From Hysterangium stoloniferum (taxonomy: Eukaryota > Basidiomycota > Agaricomycetes > Hysterangiales > Hysterangiaceae), in assembly GCA_015178975.1 (NCBI GenBank), contig WHVD01000256.1:23917-87916 (forward strand): DNA of 64,000 bases, written 5' to 3'. The translations under genes were made by a program, and so were the position numbers. Position 1 is the first letter of the stretch. Every line of letters starts with the position of its first letter. A model generated the notes under the pieces. That model had not been told where the DNA came from and ran no database searches. It saw only the letters and a program-made list of their open reading frames with translations. Shown one piece after another: positions 23,579 through 34,206 of the stretch.

Positions 23579-24258
23579 GGAGGATATCTGAAAACTATTA
23601 AGTATACCAAATTCTAATACAGTATACTCTAAAGGTCATTTAAACATCTGGGATGTGATTCAAACATAATTTGGTTTTTAAAACTTTCAAGAAGTTTTAA
23701 ACTCTCTCGTACATTACAAACTAAAGAATCTTTCTGGACACAAGTAGACAATAAAAAAAATTAGTGGTTTGAAACACTAATACTTTTAAAAAATAGATAC
23801 CTTTAGATAGTCCATTTCATGCATATGTATATCATTGGGACCTCTAAATACATATGTATTACTTCGGAATGGATCTGTCAATCTGAACAGATTTCTACTT
23901 GATTCAACATACCCAGAATATATAGGGGGTTTTACTTAATAAAGACAGCTGTGGTATGAAAAATTTCCAATAATATTTTACATATTTTACATGGAAATAA
24001 CTACATTACAACTTTTAAAAAACAAAGTACTAATAAAAGTATTAGTAGGCATCTGTAAAAGGAAGGAAATTATATACAATGGAATTTGTTAAATAACTAT
24101 GGGTTGTATAAGATGTAATATGGAGAACTATTTCTGATGGTTGTTTTTTGATGATATAATTGTTTCAGAATAGATATCACTATTTAAAGATGGAGTTTTG
24201 TAAAAATAAGACTTTTATTAGTAAATATCTAAGATTATAGTAATTATAAACACCCTCC
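23579..24258 (+). mobile_element. MITE-1: 680-bp non-autonomous DNA transposon, TSD TGA
   Basis: Begins GGAGGATATC and ends AACACCCTCC, so the termini are inverted repeats. TGA flanks it at 23576-23578 and 24259-24261. Removal restores the copia reading SIECILIGYDG. It aligns in reverse orientation with 27362-28035, for example CTAAAGGTCATTTAAACATC and AATCTGAACAGATTTCTACT. No ORF is present. A 3-bp duplication fits PIF/Harbinger or CACTA superfamilies. Confidence 0.85.
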
Positions 24259-25468
24259 TGAGTGTATCCTTATTGGGTATGATGGCCACTCTTAAACTTA
24301 TTGATGCTACAATCCCAAAACATGTCAAATTTACAGCTCTTACCATGTCCATTTTATTGAAAGTCATGATGGTCGTTCCCACACTCCCACTATTACCTTA
24401 TCCTCAATTAGTATCAGTTCTGACTCACCTCCCAGTGAAATCATGCTGGCAGCTCTCACCAACATGCTTGGAATTGATCCTTTAGCTTGTAATGATGAAC
24501 CACAGATTTGGCAAGAAGCTCTTCAATCCAGGGATGCATCATGATGGAAGGCTGGATTTCAGGATGAATTAGACTCCCTTAAAGCCATGAGTGTGTATAA
24601 ACTTATTCCCTGATCTGATGTTCCAAATGGTTGTAAAGTCAGGAAAGGATGCCCTGTTTTTCAGATCAAATTGGATGAAGCTGGTAAAGGCATCTGTTGG
24701 AAAGTACACTTAGTCTTTAAAGGATTTGAACAGGTATATGGTAAAGATTACCATAAGATGACCTCACCTACTGCACACATGGAGTCCTGGTGTATCCTAC
24801 TCCATTTAGCCACCTCCCTCGGTTAGGATGCACAGCAAATTGACATTAAAACTGTGTTCCTTTATGACTTACTACCTGACAATGAACTACAGTACATGGA
24901 ACAACCAGATGGCTTTGTTGAACCTGGGAAAGAAGACTTTGTGTGGATGTTATTAAGAGGCCTTTATAGCATGAAGCAAAGTGGTAGGATCTGGAACAAG
25001 ATGCTGAATGAGCAGATGATAGCATGGGGATTTATCAGACTTCCCTCTGAGCCTTGCATTTACTACAGACACACCACTACCAGATAATCATCACAGCCAT
25101 ACATGTCAATGACTTCCTTTCCATCGCTAGCACACATGCCAAAAACAAGGCCTTTAAAAGGAGATGTGCAATGTTTGGACTATATCCAACCTCAGGTCTG
25201 TCTGTTTTGTTGTTGGCATCACCATGGAACTGGATTGGCCAAATTGCTCCATTTACCTATCCCAAACTGCACTAATAGACAACATTATATGGCAATTTGG
25301 CCAAACCAATGCTACTACCATATCTACCCCCATGGATCATAGCCTTAAACTCTGCCATTTTGATCGAACATCCCTATCAAAATCCGATGCCTATGACCTC
25401 CACAAACTACCCTATTGGTCCTTAGTTGGTTGTCTACCTTACCTCACCATTTCTACATGTCCTGATAT
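24259..25468 (+). pseudogene. Copia-I reverse transcriptase
   Basis: ECILIGYDG continues from the integrase, then a linker (ALTNMLGIDPLACNDEPQIW) and the RT domain: FQDELDSLKAM, DAQQIDIKTVFLY, YMEQPDGFVEPG and GLYSMKQSGRIWNKMLNE. TGA at 24542-24544 and 24611-24613 sit where Arg or Lys is expected, and a TAG is near 24825. A frameshift near 25085 precedes HVNDFLSIAS. The family has two Asp there (V-D-D); AAT at 25108-25110 turns the first into Asn. The reading ends at TCPDI, interrupted by LTR-A3. Confidence 0.9.
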
Positions 25469-26280
25469 TGTTACAACCAGAATTCCCACCAGACTCTGGG
25501 CACTAACTTACATATATGCACCCACACCCTATACGCACCAATTGTAAGTTTACCAGAATTCCCACCGGACTCCATATGTCAGAGCTGTCCACATTCAACA
25601 TTCGTTACTTCATGTATCAGTTACTGGAATACCCACCAGACTCCATCCCTGTCTATCTCTGACCCTGTCCCATGCATCAGTCACTGGACCCCACTCAGAA
25701 AACCCATCATCCCTCTAACTGACCCCATTCCCATTATAGTCAAATGACCTGTCACAATTTGGACTCCGCTCCCACTCCATTCCCGTTATGGTTTTATGAC
25801 CTGTCACGATTTGGACTCCACTCCGTTCCATCCCATTCCTAACACCAAGTTTGGTGTTTATTTATCTCGTTTCATGTTTGTTAGTTTAGTTTTCATTATT
25901 ACTGGATTTGGTATGTTATTCATTCCACAGTCTATATAGTCTGGCAGATGTTGTACATACAATCCAGTCAGAAAATCAGCTTAGATTCTCCCCAATAATA
26001 TTAGTATATTTTCCACTCTAAATTCTTCTTTGAATCACACCACTCTTACTAGTTGGGGCCCACGGGCTCCAATGCATCTATCACTCAACCTCCGACCTAT
26101 CTATCTCGACTCCCTGACCTCTCGACCCATGAACCCTGTCCAGACTCCCCAGGATTCCCATCTGCCTATTTGAAATTGGACAAGACGATCTCGCGAGGGT
26201 GCAGCCTATAAGCTGAAGCCAAGTCCTACCGGAGTTCCCATGGGTTTCTCTGAAAACCCTCCATGTATGCACCCTTAACA
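25469..26280 (+). mobile_element. LTR family A, copy A3, solo LTR in Copia-I RT, TSD GATAT
   Basis: An 812-bp insert flanked by GATAT at 25464-25468 and 26281-26285. Taking it out with one repeat restores TCPDISFAVQQLSQYLDSY, the normal copia sequence after RT. Three diverged copies of CCAGAATTCCCACC.GACTC lie in its first 180 bp, and two of GACCTGTCACNATTTGGACT lie further in. Confidence 0.95.
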
Positions 26281-26886
26281 GATATCTCCTTTGCTGTCCA
26301 ACAGTTGTCACAATACTTAGACAGCTACTCTACCACACATTGGGCTGCCACTATTTGTGTTGTGCAATATTTAAAAGGGACAAGAAACCTCTGACTATGC
26401 CTGGGCAGGTTGAATGACATCATCCTCATTGGCTACACAGACTCAGACTGGGCCAACTGCCTTGACACTCATCACAGTATTAGTGGCTATACCTTTACTA
26501 TAGGATCTGGGATCATCTTGTGGACTACAAAGAAACAAAAGACCATTGCCACCTCCTCATGTGAAGCAGAATATGTTGCCACTTTTGAGACCATCAAAGA
26601 AGTTACTTGGCTTTGCACCTTACTTTTAGGCATTTCCTTACCATGTCCTGGTCCCACCACTGTCTTTTGTGATAATAACACCACTATTAATCTATCTGAA
26701 GACCCCCTCTTACACTCCTGGGTCAAGCACATTGATATTAAATATCATATTCTATGTGAGTGTGTCCTCACTCAAGGCTTCTCTCTACACTATGTCAATA
26801 CCTTGAATAAATTTGCCAATATCTTCACCAAAGCTCCCAAACCATTGAAATTTATTAAACTTTGCAGTTTCTTAGGCCTTCAATAA
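26281..26886 (+). pseudogene. Copia-I RNase H and C-terminus
   Basis: SFAVQQLSQYLDSYSTTHWA leads to RNase H: TDSDWANCL, SSCEAEYVA and FCDNNTTINL supply acidic catalytic residues, then HIDIKYHILCE and ANIFTKAPKPLKFIKL. Stop TAA is at 26884-26886. RNase H degrades template RNA during cDNA synthesis. This 158-codon stretch is open, the best preserved part of the element. A purine run (GAGGAGGAG, 26920-26928) directly before the 3' LTR is the polypurine primer. Confidence 0.92.
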
Positions 26887-26928
26887 TAGGACTACCATGC
26901 AAGGAGGAGTTTCAATGGTGAGGAGGAG

Positions 26929-27254
26929 TGTTGAACAACACCATTGAAATGCCTAATTTCAGGCATGGCTGCCCAGTATCAACAACTTTCAGAGATGGCC
27001 ATCCAACACCAATAATGTGGTGCCTAGCAACATATGTGGCTAAACATATATAAACTGAAGGATTATAATAGTATCACCTCAGTCCATTATATCATATATG
27101 TATGAGACTGAGGTGAGTTCAAAAAACAGTTATGTATTCACGCATGATGTAACTAATAGTCATCCATTAGTTTATTGTCTTTAGATACATAAAATATAGT
27201 CCATTATATCATATACAAGACTGAGTTAATTGTCTTTAGGTCTTACTTCTAACA
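26929..27254 (+). mobile_element. Copia-I 3' LTR
   Basis: 326 bp, TGTTGAACAACACC...TTCTAACA, followed by TSD GTAGC (27255-27259). It differs from the 5' LTR by scattered transitions and small indels, so the insertion is not recent. Confidence 0.92.
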
Positions 27255-29044
27255 GTAGCACCTTCTTGATATGTGGAAAGGGGACAGTCAGCAAACATTG
27301 TGTGTATGGTGGACACATTATTACCCTTACTTTCAGAGATGCACTCCACTGTCCAACCCTAGGAGGTTGTCTGTAATCATTATGATATCAAATGTTTACT
27401 AATAAAAGCAAAATTGCTACAAAACTTTATCTTCAAATAGTGGTATATACAGTAGACTATTATATTGTTAACCACTAACCTTGAGAAATAATTCTCCATG
27501 TTACATCCTAAACAATTCAGAGTCAATTAATAGAACCTATTGTATAGGGTTTTCCAAGTTATGTAAATACTTGCTAATACTTTTGTTGGTACTTTGTTTT
27601 TTGAAAGCTAAACTGTAGTTATTTCCCAGTAAAATATGTGAGATATCATTGGAGATTTTTCATCCTATGACTTTCTTCATTAAGTGAAACCACCTATATA
27701 TTCTTGGTATATTGAATCAAGTAGAAATCTGTTCAGATTGACAGACCCATTCCAATGTAATACATATGTATTCAGAGATGTCAATGACATATAGATGCAT
27801 TAAATGGACTATTTAAAAGGATATGCTTTTTAAAAGTCTTAATGTTTTTAATCTACTAAACTCTTTCATAATCTATTCAGCTCTTAAAAGATGATTTGTT
27901 TCATAATATACCAATAAGTTTAAACATTCCTAAAGTTTGAAAAACCAAATTATGTTTGAATTGCATTCCAGATGTTTAAATGACCTTTAGAGTATATTAA
28001 AATTTGATATACTTAATAGCTTTCAGACATCCTCCCTATCTCACAACCTCATCTCCATCGGGAAGCTCAACAACAGCAGCTGCTATGCAACTTTTTTTTT
28101 TGGGGGGGCATCACATTCACCAACCCAGATGGTCACCCATTCATGTACAGGAGGGGAGAGGGGACAATGTACAAAATTGACATTTTCACACCAACTGGAC
28201 CTCTCCTGAACAGTGCTCATCCATCACCCAACACTATTCAGTACATATATGTATGAATGCTCTTGCTGCCAAGTCCTATGAGTGGCCAATAGATGTAGAC
28301 ACCTGGCACTGATGCCTCAGCCACGTCAGGTATGACACTGTCCAATGAATGTCCAAGTGCAATGCCATTCACAGAATGCAGGTCACCACTCTGACACCTC
28401 AACCAGGGATATGTGAGGGTTGTATAATGGGAAAGCACACACACACTGCCCATTTTATATCAATGACAAACATGAGAAAATAATTGGAGAGTGTACCTAT
28501 GTCAATTTGTGGGGCCCATCCCAAGTGAAGTCCATTGGTGGCAGGAGTCATATGATGCCATGTGTTGATGGGTAGAGTAGCCACCTGGAAGTATTTACCT
28601 TGTTGAATAAAGAGGCCAAGGCAACCCTGTCTGCATTCAAGCACTATAAGCACTTACTGAATGTCAGATAAGAACAAAGGTGTGCACAATATGCACAGAT
28701 GAAGACATGGAATTCTTCAACTCCCTGTGGGCTGCATACCTCAATGAACAAGGTATTGTGCATGAGTCCTTATTCATCCTCATCCAATGGGGTTGTCAAG
28801 CAGTGTCATTGCACCATAATTGAATGTGTCCATGTCTGCCTGTATGAAAAAAATCTGCCTCCATCACTGTGGTGTGAGATTGCAGCAGCAATTGTAGACA
28901 TGATGGACTTCATCCCCACTGCTAGAAATCCTGACATGACCCCTTTGAATTGTGGTACAGCAAAAAGCCAGATATCTCTCACTTGCAACCTCTTGGTTGC
29001 ATAGCCTATACCAAGATTCCCATTGAAGCTGGGGCAGACTGATT
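27255..29044 (+). pseudogene. Copia-II protease end and integrase
   Basis: TFLICGKGTVSKHCVYGG and LTFRDALHCPT lead into MITE-2. Beyond it LSHNLISIGKLNNSSCY continues in frame. The zinc region is TWH*CLSHVRY and ICEGCIMGKHTHTAHF. Integrase similarity runs to about 29030 (TKIPIEAGAD). TGA at 28310-28312, 28346-28348 and 28526-28528 share one frame and replace expected Arg. A T9G8 run at about 28091-28107 shifts the frame. No intact stretch remains. Confidence 0.8.
27362..28035 (-). mobile_element. MITE-2: second copy of the 680-bp DNA transposon, TSD CTA
   Basis: Begins GGAGGTTGTCTG and ends GACATCCTCC; flanked by CTA at 27359-27361 and 28036-28038. 674 bp, inverted relative to MITE-1. The ends GGAGGTTGTCTGTAA and GGAGGATGTCTGAAA show a terminal inverted repeat of at least 12 bp with one mismatch. 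Removal rejoins the Copia-II protease (CPT-LSHNL). Confidence 0.88.
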
Positions 29045-30340
29045 TTTGAATTGGATTTTACTCAATAAAGTTGAATAACAATCAAAGAATATTCAAGAAT
29101 ATCAAGTACAGATCCCTTGTTTGATTAAGTATAAATTCATCCTGTCGATAAAGCATGAGGCAAATATAGGACACTGTTAAGGAGTGCATACAGAGCTTAT
29201 CGGAGGGTTTCCAGAGAAACCTGCAGGAAAGCTGGTAGGACTTGGCTTCAGCTTATAGGCTGCACCCTTGTGAGATCGTGTCATCCAATTTCAGAGTGGT
29301 TGGTAGGCTGAGAGGTTGGAGGTTGAGTGATACATAGATAGGTCAGAGCCTGTGGGCTCTGACGAGGTAAATAGTGGTGTTTTTCAAAGAGGAATAGAGT
29401 GGAAAATGTACTGAGATTACTGGGAGAAATCTAAGCTGATTTTCTGATGTATGTACAACATCTGCCAGACTATATAGACTGTGGAATGTATGTCATACAA
29501 ATCCAGTAATAATGAAATCCAAACTAGTAATCATGAAACGAGATAAGTAAACACCAAATTGGTGTTAGGAATGGAATGGAGCAGAGTGGAGTCCGAAATG
29601 TGACAGGTTGTTAGACCATAACGGGAACAGGGTGGGAGTGGAGTCCAAAACATAACAGGTCATTAGACCATAATGGGAATGGGGTGGGAGCAGAGTCTGA
29701 AACGTGACAGGTCATTTGACCATAATGGGAATAGGGCTCAGTTAGAGAGCTGTTGGGTTTTCTGAGTGGGGTCCAGTGACTGATGTGTGGGACAGGGTTG
29801 GAGATAGACAGGGATGATGTGTGTGGGGTCTGGGTGGGTATTCTGGTGACTAGTACATGAGATAATGAAGGTTGGGCAAGGACAGGTCTGATGTCCAGGT
29901 CCCAGCAGGTATTCTGGTAAACTGATAACTGGTGTGTGTAGGGTGTGAGTGCATATAGGTAGTGCCCAGAGTCTGGCAGGTTTTCCAGTCATAACAGACA
30001 CAGAAGCAATGAATAATTAAGTTGAAGAGATTATGAATAGAATTGAATTAATAATACAATAGTAATGGTACAGATTATGGTACAGATTTTCTGACTTTCC
30101 TGACTCCTACTATAGCCCTTTTATGCTATTTACCTATGATGATAATATGATATCAGAATGAAATCATCAATGATGTCAAACTGAGACAAGTTGAAGGTTA
30201 GTCAAATATTGAGTTGAATAATCTTGAAGGATAGTTGAGTTGGAAATTGAGTCAGAAAGTCAAAGGAAAGTCAAAGGAAAGTCAAAGGAATATCAAATTG
30301 AATATTATTGGAATTTGAGCTTGTATGTTCATGACACAGG
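29045..30340. mobile_element. Unidentified insertion in Copia-II, itself hit by LTR-A4
   Basis: The Copia-II reading jumps from TKIPIEAGAD (29040) to KLDLKSLKRVHIRYFG (from 30341), adjacent in copia proteins. About 470 bp of AT-rich sequence lies between once LTR-A4 is removed. It has no ORF. AAAGTCAAAGG is repeated in tandem near 30255-30290. Clear terminal repeats or a target duplication were not found. Confidence 0.5.
29175..29996 (-). mobile_element. LTR family A, copy A4, solo LTR, TSD GACAC
   Basis: An 822-bp insert, TGTTAAGGAGTGC...CAGTCATAACA, flanked by GACAC at 29170-29174 and 29997-30001. Many CpG positions of copies A2 and A3 are TG or CA here, so this copy looks older or more heavily methylated. 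Confidence 0.93.
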
Positions 30341-30468
30341 CTCATTAAGCTGGACCTGAAGTCACTCAAGAGGGTCCACATTAGATACTTTGGACATCAC
30401 ACTTACCAAATTTATGACCCTGAGAGCCACCACACTTTCCACTCATATTATGTCATCTTTGAGGAAGG
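30341..30468 (+). pseudogene. Copia-II integrase-RT linker
   Basis: KLDLKSLKRVHIRYFGHHTY, then QIYDPESHHTFHSYYVIFEEG, the usual end of copia integrase. The reading continues after the insertions with DWFDG (31268-31288) and RTELQEAYSKMVIAGIPHQG (32097-32157). Confidence 0.75.
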
Positions 30469-31267
30469 TGTTACGACTGTGTCACAGCCGTTCGGCCCCG
30501 AGGTTATCACCACCTATCAACGATTCAAGTTATTGCTCAAGTTACCACATCAGAAACCATCGCCCCTGATGCTGACGTATGCTTTCACGGTGATCAAACT
30601 CTGTTTACACCCACGTCAAAATATACTCATACTATCTGGTTAAACTTTTGATACGTCCCTTTTATTATCATGATCCGTTCTATCCTATGTTTCACATATG
30701 TCTATATATACTTGTAACCCTCAAACTATTTCCTTTTCCCGTAATTCCACTCTCAGTAATCTCTTCGGCCTCTGAACTAATCATAAACCTCCCGTTCCTA
30801 GTCAAGCTTATTGTCAATACCTTGTTCCGCTCTTCTCCTAGTTAGTATTTTCTAGATGCCTGATACTTGTATATGAACCCGCTGTAGTTGTAGTTATTAG
30901 GCAATCAGAATATCAACTCAGAATACCCTCTTACGCCTCTAGCAGTCTTGTACTAAGAATCCCCTCATCCACCTTCACGTGCGCTCATCCACTCTCGGTC
31001 ACCGACCCTTGGCCTGACACTTGACTTAACCTTTGGTCCCGATCGGTAACTTGCCGAAAGGAACTCGTTAGGATTAGTCTTCGCCCACCCAAAATTTAAG
31101 GACACTCAACGGACATTTGCGAGGGTGCAGCACATAAGCTGAAGCCAAGTCCTTCCGATTGGTCCCTGTTGGCCAACCGACATCAGTCAGTTTTCAGTTC
31201 TTAACACCAGCTTTCCTGTGGGTTTCTCCGGAAACCCTCTGATAAGCTCCACACATGACTCTTAACA
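30469..31267 (+). mobile_element. Composite of LTR-B2 and the 3' end of a family A LTR
   Basis: 30469-31206 is a family B LTR (TGTTACGACTGTGTCAC...GTTCTTAACA) lacking about 12 bases after the start relative to B1. It is followed directly by 31207-31267, the last 61 bases of a family A LTR (CTTTCCTGTGGGTTTCTCCG...CTCTTAACA). The flanks are GAAGG and GGAGA, not an exact duplication. A B insertion in an A LTR followed by deletion, or recombination, would produce this. Confidence 0.65.
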
Positions 31268-31288
31268 GGAGATTGGTTTGATGGAAGG

Positions 31289-32096
31289 TGTTACAACCAG
31301 AATTCCCGCCGGACTCTGGGCACTAACTTATACGCACCAATTGTCAGTTTACTGGAATTCCTGCTGGACTCCATATGTCAGAATTGTCCATGTTTGACTT
31401 CATTATGTTGTGTATCAGTCACCAGAATACCTGCTGGACTCCATCCCTGTCTATGTCTGACCTCGTCCCAAGCATCAGTCACCAGACCCCACTCAGAGAA
31501 CCCGTCATCCCTCTAACTGAGCCCCCTTCCCATTTTAGTCAATGACCTGTCACAATTCAGAATCTGCTCCCACTCCACTTCCCGTTATGGTTTATGATTT
31601 GTCACGATTTGGACTCCGCTCCATTCCGTCCCGTTCCTAACACCAAATTTGGTGTTTACTTATCTCGTTTTATGTTCTGCTATATTACTGGATTTGGTAT
31701 GTTATTCATTCCACAGTCTATATAGTCTGGCAGATGTTATACATACAATCCAGCCAGAAAATCAGCTTAGATTCTCCCCAGCAATCTAGTACATTTTCCA
31801 CTCTAAACTCCTCTCTGAATTACACCACTCTTGCTAGTCAGAGCCTAGGGGCGCTCTGACACATCTATCACTCAACCTCCAACTTATTTATCTCGACTCC
31901 CTGACCTCTCAACCCACAACCTCTGACCTACGACCCCTCTACCCACAAACTCTGCCCGGACTCCCCAGGATTCCCATCTGCCTGTTTGAAATTGGACAAC
32001 ACAATCTCATGAGGGCACAGCCTATAAGCTGAAGCCAAGTCCTACTGGATTTCCTGTGGGTTTCTCCAGAAACCCACCATGTACGTACCCTTAACA
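31289..32096 (+). mobile_element. LTR family A, copy A5, solo LTR, TSD GAAGG
   Basis: An 808-bp insert flanked by GAAGG at 31284-31288 and 32097-32101. Removal joins DWFDG to RTELQEAYSKM in the Copia-II frame. Confidence 0.93.
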
Positions 32097-32157
32097 GAAG
32101 GACTGAATTACAGGAAGCATATAGTAAAATGGTCATTGCTGGGATACCACATCAAGG

Positions 32158-32506
32158 GGTGTAGTCTATCAGTAGTCCCCAATCTACACCACTCACCTTC
32201 TGCAGGGCAGTCACCCCATTCCATCACTATATCCCCAGTGAGTTAGTTCACTCTGTCACTGGCATTTATAGAAAATCCCAGAGCCCTTCCAAAACACCCC
32301 TGAACATTGATGTTTGGGATCCAATACAGATGGCCATCTCAATGCTTGTGGTAAATGAGGGGAGGAAATGTTCATTTCATTGGATGCAGAAAGAGTGTTT
32401 CTATGGGGTCTAAAATGGATCTGAAGGCTGGCAAATAGAAAAAAACTATAAACTTTGAAAGGAAGAATGATAAGCACCACTTATGCTAATGTATTTGAAA
32501 ATCTAC
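32158..32506. other. Unassigned repeat-island sequence
   Basis: No domain is recognised. It may be Copia-II linker that has decayed beyond reading, or host sequence beyond the lost Copia-II end. It continues after LTR-A6 at 33370. Confidence 0.4.
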
Positions 32507-33369
32507 TGTTAAGGAGTGCACACAGAGCTTATTGGAGGGTTTCCAGAGAAACCCATGGGAAAGCTGGTAGGACTTGGCTTCAGCTTATAGGCTGTGCCCT
32601 CGTGAGATCGTGGCATCCAATTTCAGATGGGCCGACAGAAATCCTGGGGAGTCCAGGAGTAGTTGGTGGGTTGAAAGGTCAGAGGGTCGATTGCAGGAAT
32701 CCTGCAGAGGTCAAGGGGTTGGGTGGTGATGGGTCAGAGGTTGAGCGATAGATAGGTTGGAGCCTGTGGGCTCTGATGAGGTAATTAGCAGTGTGTTTCA
32801 GAGAGGAATAGAGTGGAAAATGTACTGAGATTACAGGGGGGAATCTAAGCTGATTTTCTGACTGGATTGTACATGTACAACATCTACCAGACTATATAGA
32901 CTGTGGAATGTTATACCAAATCCAGTAATAATGAAATCCAAACTAGTAATCATGAAATGAGATAAGTAAACACCAAATTTGGTGTTAGGAATAGAATAGA
33001 GTGGAGCAGAGTCTGAAACATGACAGGTCATTAGACCATAATGGGAATGGGGTGGGAGCAGAGTCTGAAATGTGACAGGTCATTTGACCATAATGGGAAT
33101 GGGGCTCAGTTAGAGAGCTGACAGGTTTTCTGAGTGGGGTCCAGTGACTGATGTGTGGGACAGGGTTGGAGATAGACAGGTATGATGTGCGTGGGGTCCA
33201 GGCAGGTATGTATTCCAGTGACTGGTACATGAGATAACAAAGGTCGGGCATGGACAGGTCTGATGTCCAGGTTCCAGTGGGTATTCTGGTAAACTGATAA
33301 CTGGTGTGTAAAGGGTGTGGGTGCATATAGGGTAGTTCCTGGAGTCTGGTGGGTTTTCCAGTCATAACA
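32507..33369 (-). mobile_element. LTR family A, copy A6, solo LTR, TSD TCTAC
   Basis: An 863-bp insert, TGTTAAGGAGTGC...CAGTCATAACA, flanked by TCTAC at 32502-32506 and 33370-33374. It is the longest family A copy and, like A4, shows TG/CA in place of many CpG sites. Confidence 0.93.
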
Positions 33370-33562
33370 TCTACCATCATTGGAAAAGGAAAAGTTAACA
33401 CTGAATATCACAAAAACCACAAGTCACTCACACATCAAACAACTTCATGGCAGTCTCCCAGTCCACCAACCCACTGGCAAGAATAGCAGGCAGAATAGTG
33501 GGTGGGGCAGTGCATGTGTTTAAGACCCTTCTTAGTGTGAGGCTGGAGGAAGGATCGTGCAC

Positions 33563-34206
33563 TTAAATGGCATAGTCAAAGTGACATGGAAGTATTTGTG
33601 GAGAGGTGGATGGTGAAGGGACCTGGGTAGAGTGTGCCACAAGTGTGTGGATAAAGAGTGCAGTAGGAATTGAAGGCTGTGATTTAGTTGCCATATGAGG
33701 CTGGGGCTTATAGTGCAGAGTAAAATTTAGTTGGGAAAATGTAAAAAGGATTGACCAAGTACACACCATTTCAAGTTCTGGTTTTCCCTGCCATTTTGCG
33801 ACAGCCTCACAGAAGTGTAGTGCAGCCCACTCGACAGGTTTGGCAGGATACTTCTCAGAACGTTGGGTTAGATGAGTGGTGAGGTTGGGACAATTATGCA
33901 GGATATTGAGGAACTGTAGAAACATTGGCATTACTCACACAGAAAAGGAGGATAGAAACATACCTCTGACATTTGCTCCTCCAGCTCATGCACATACTCT
34001 CACTCAGGCTGCCATATTGTTTCATCCTTGGCATCTTTCATCAAGGCAGCCCCCTGAAGGAGGTTGTTAAAAATAATCTTACACAAATCAATTAAGCTGA
34101 GCATCTCATCAGGCTCAAACTTGTTCTTGCTGTCCTCAATAGCCAGAATTTTTTGGGGGGAGAGTGTTACCATTTCCAAAGCCGGCACCATCAGGGCAAG
34201 TACCAA
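33563..34206 (-). pseudogene. Decayed intron-containing gene of unknown family
   Basis: Reading leftwards: ILAIEDSKNKFEPDEMLSLI, LLQGAALMKDAKDETIWQPE, a TGA, then EYVHELEEQMSE. A clean intron follows (GTATGTTTC...TTTCTACAG, about 33915-33965). The next exon reads FLNILHNCPNLTTHLTQRSE, KYPAKPVEWAALHFCEAVAK and ends HFDYAI. The in-frame TGA falls where CGA would give Arg, as in the transposons. I do not recognise the family. It may be a host gene copy trapped in the repeat island or a passenger of an element. Sequence up to 34900 may hold its 5' exons but is too degraded to read. Confidence 0.5.

Larger units (their letters stand above)
20041..27254 (+). mobile_element. Copia-I: complete but inactive Ty1/copia retrotransposon, TSD GTAGC
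   Basis: Bounded by two LTRs (20041-20344 and 26929-27254) and by GTAGC at 20036-20040 and 27255-27259. Order inside is PBS, gag, protease, integrase, RT, RNase H, purine tract, 3' LTR, as in Ty1/copia. Three later insertions lie within: LTR-A2, LTR-A3 and MITE-1. Without them and their target repeats the element is 4882 bp, normal for this group. Stops, frameshifts and an RT active-site change show it is dead. Confidence 0.93.
18487..32160 (+). mobile_element. Copia-II: old Ty1/copia element, host of most nested insertions
   Basis: Element-derived pieces occur in order: 5' LTR (18487-18810), primer-binding site, gag (partly inverted), protease start (to 20040), then after the Copia-I insertion the rest of protease and integrase (27255-29044), the integrase-RT linker (30341-30468, 31268-31288) and a last piece (32097-32160). 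Removing Copia-I and one GTAGC repeat joins YEGNDRSMADGSS to TFLICGKGTVSKH in frame. No RT domain or 3' LTR was found, so the right boundary is arbitrary. Multiple stops make it inactive. Confidence 0.75.
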
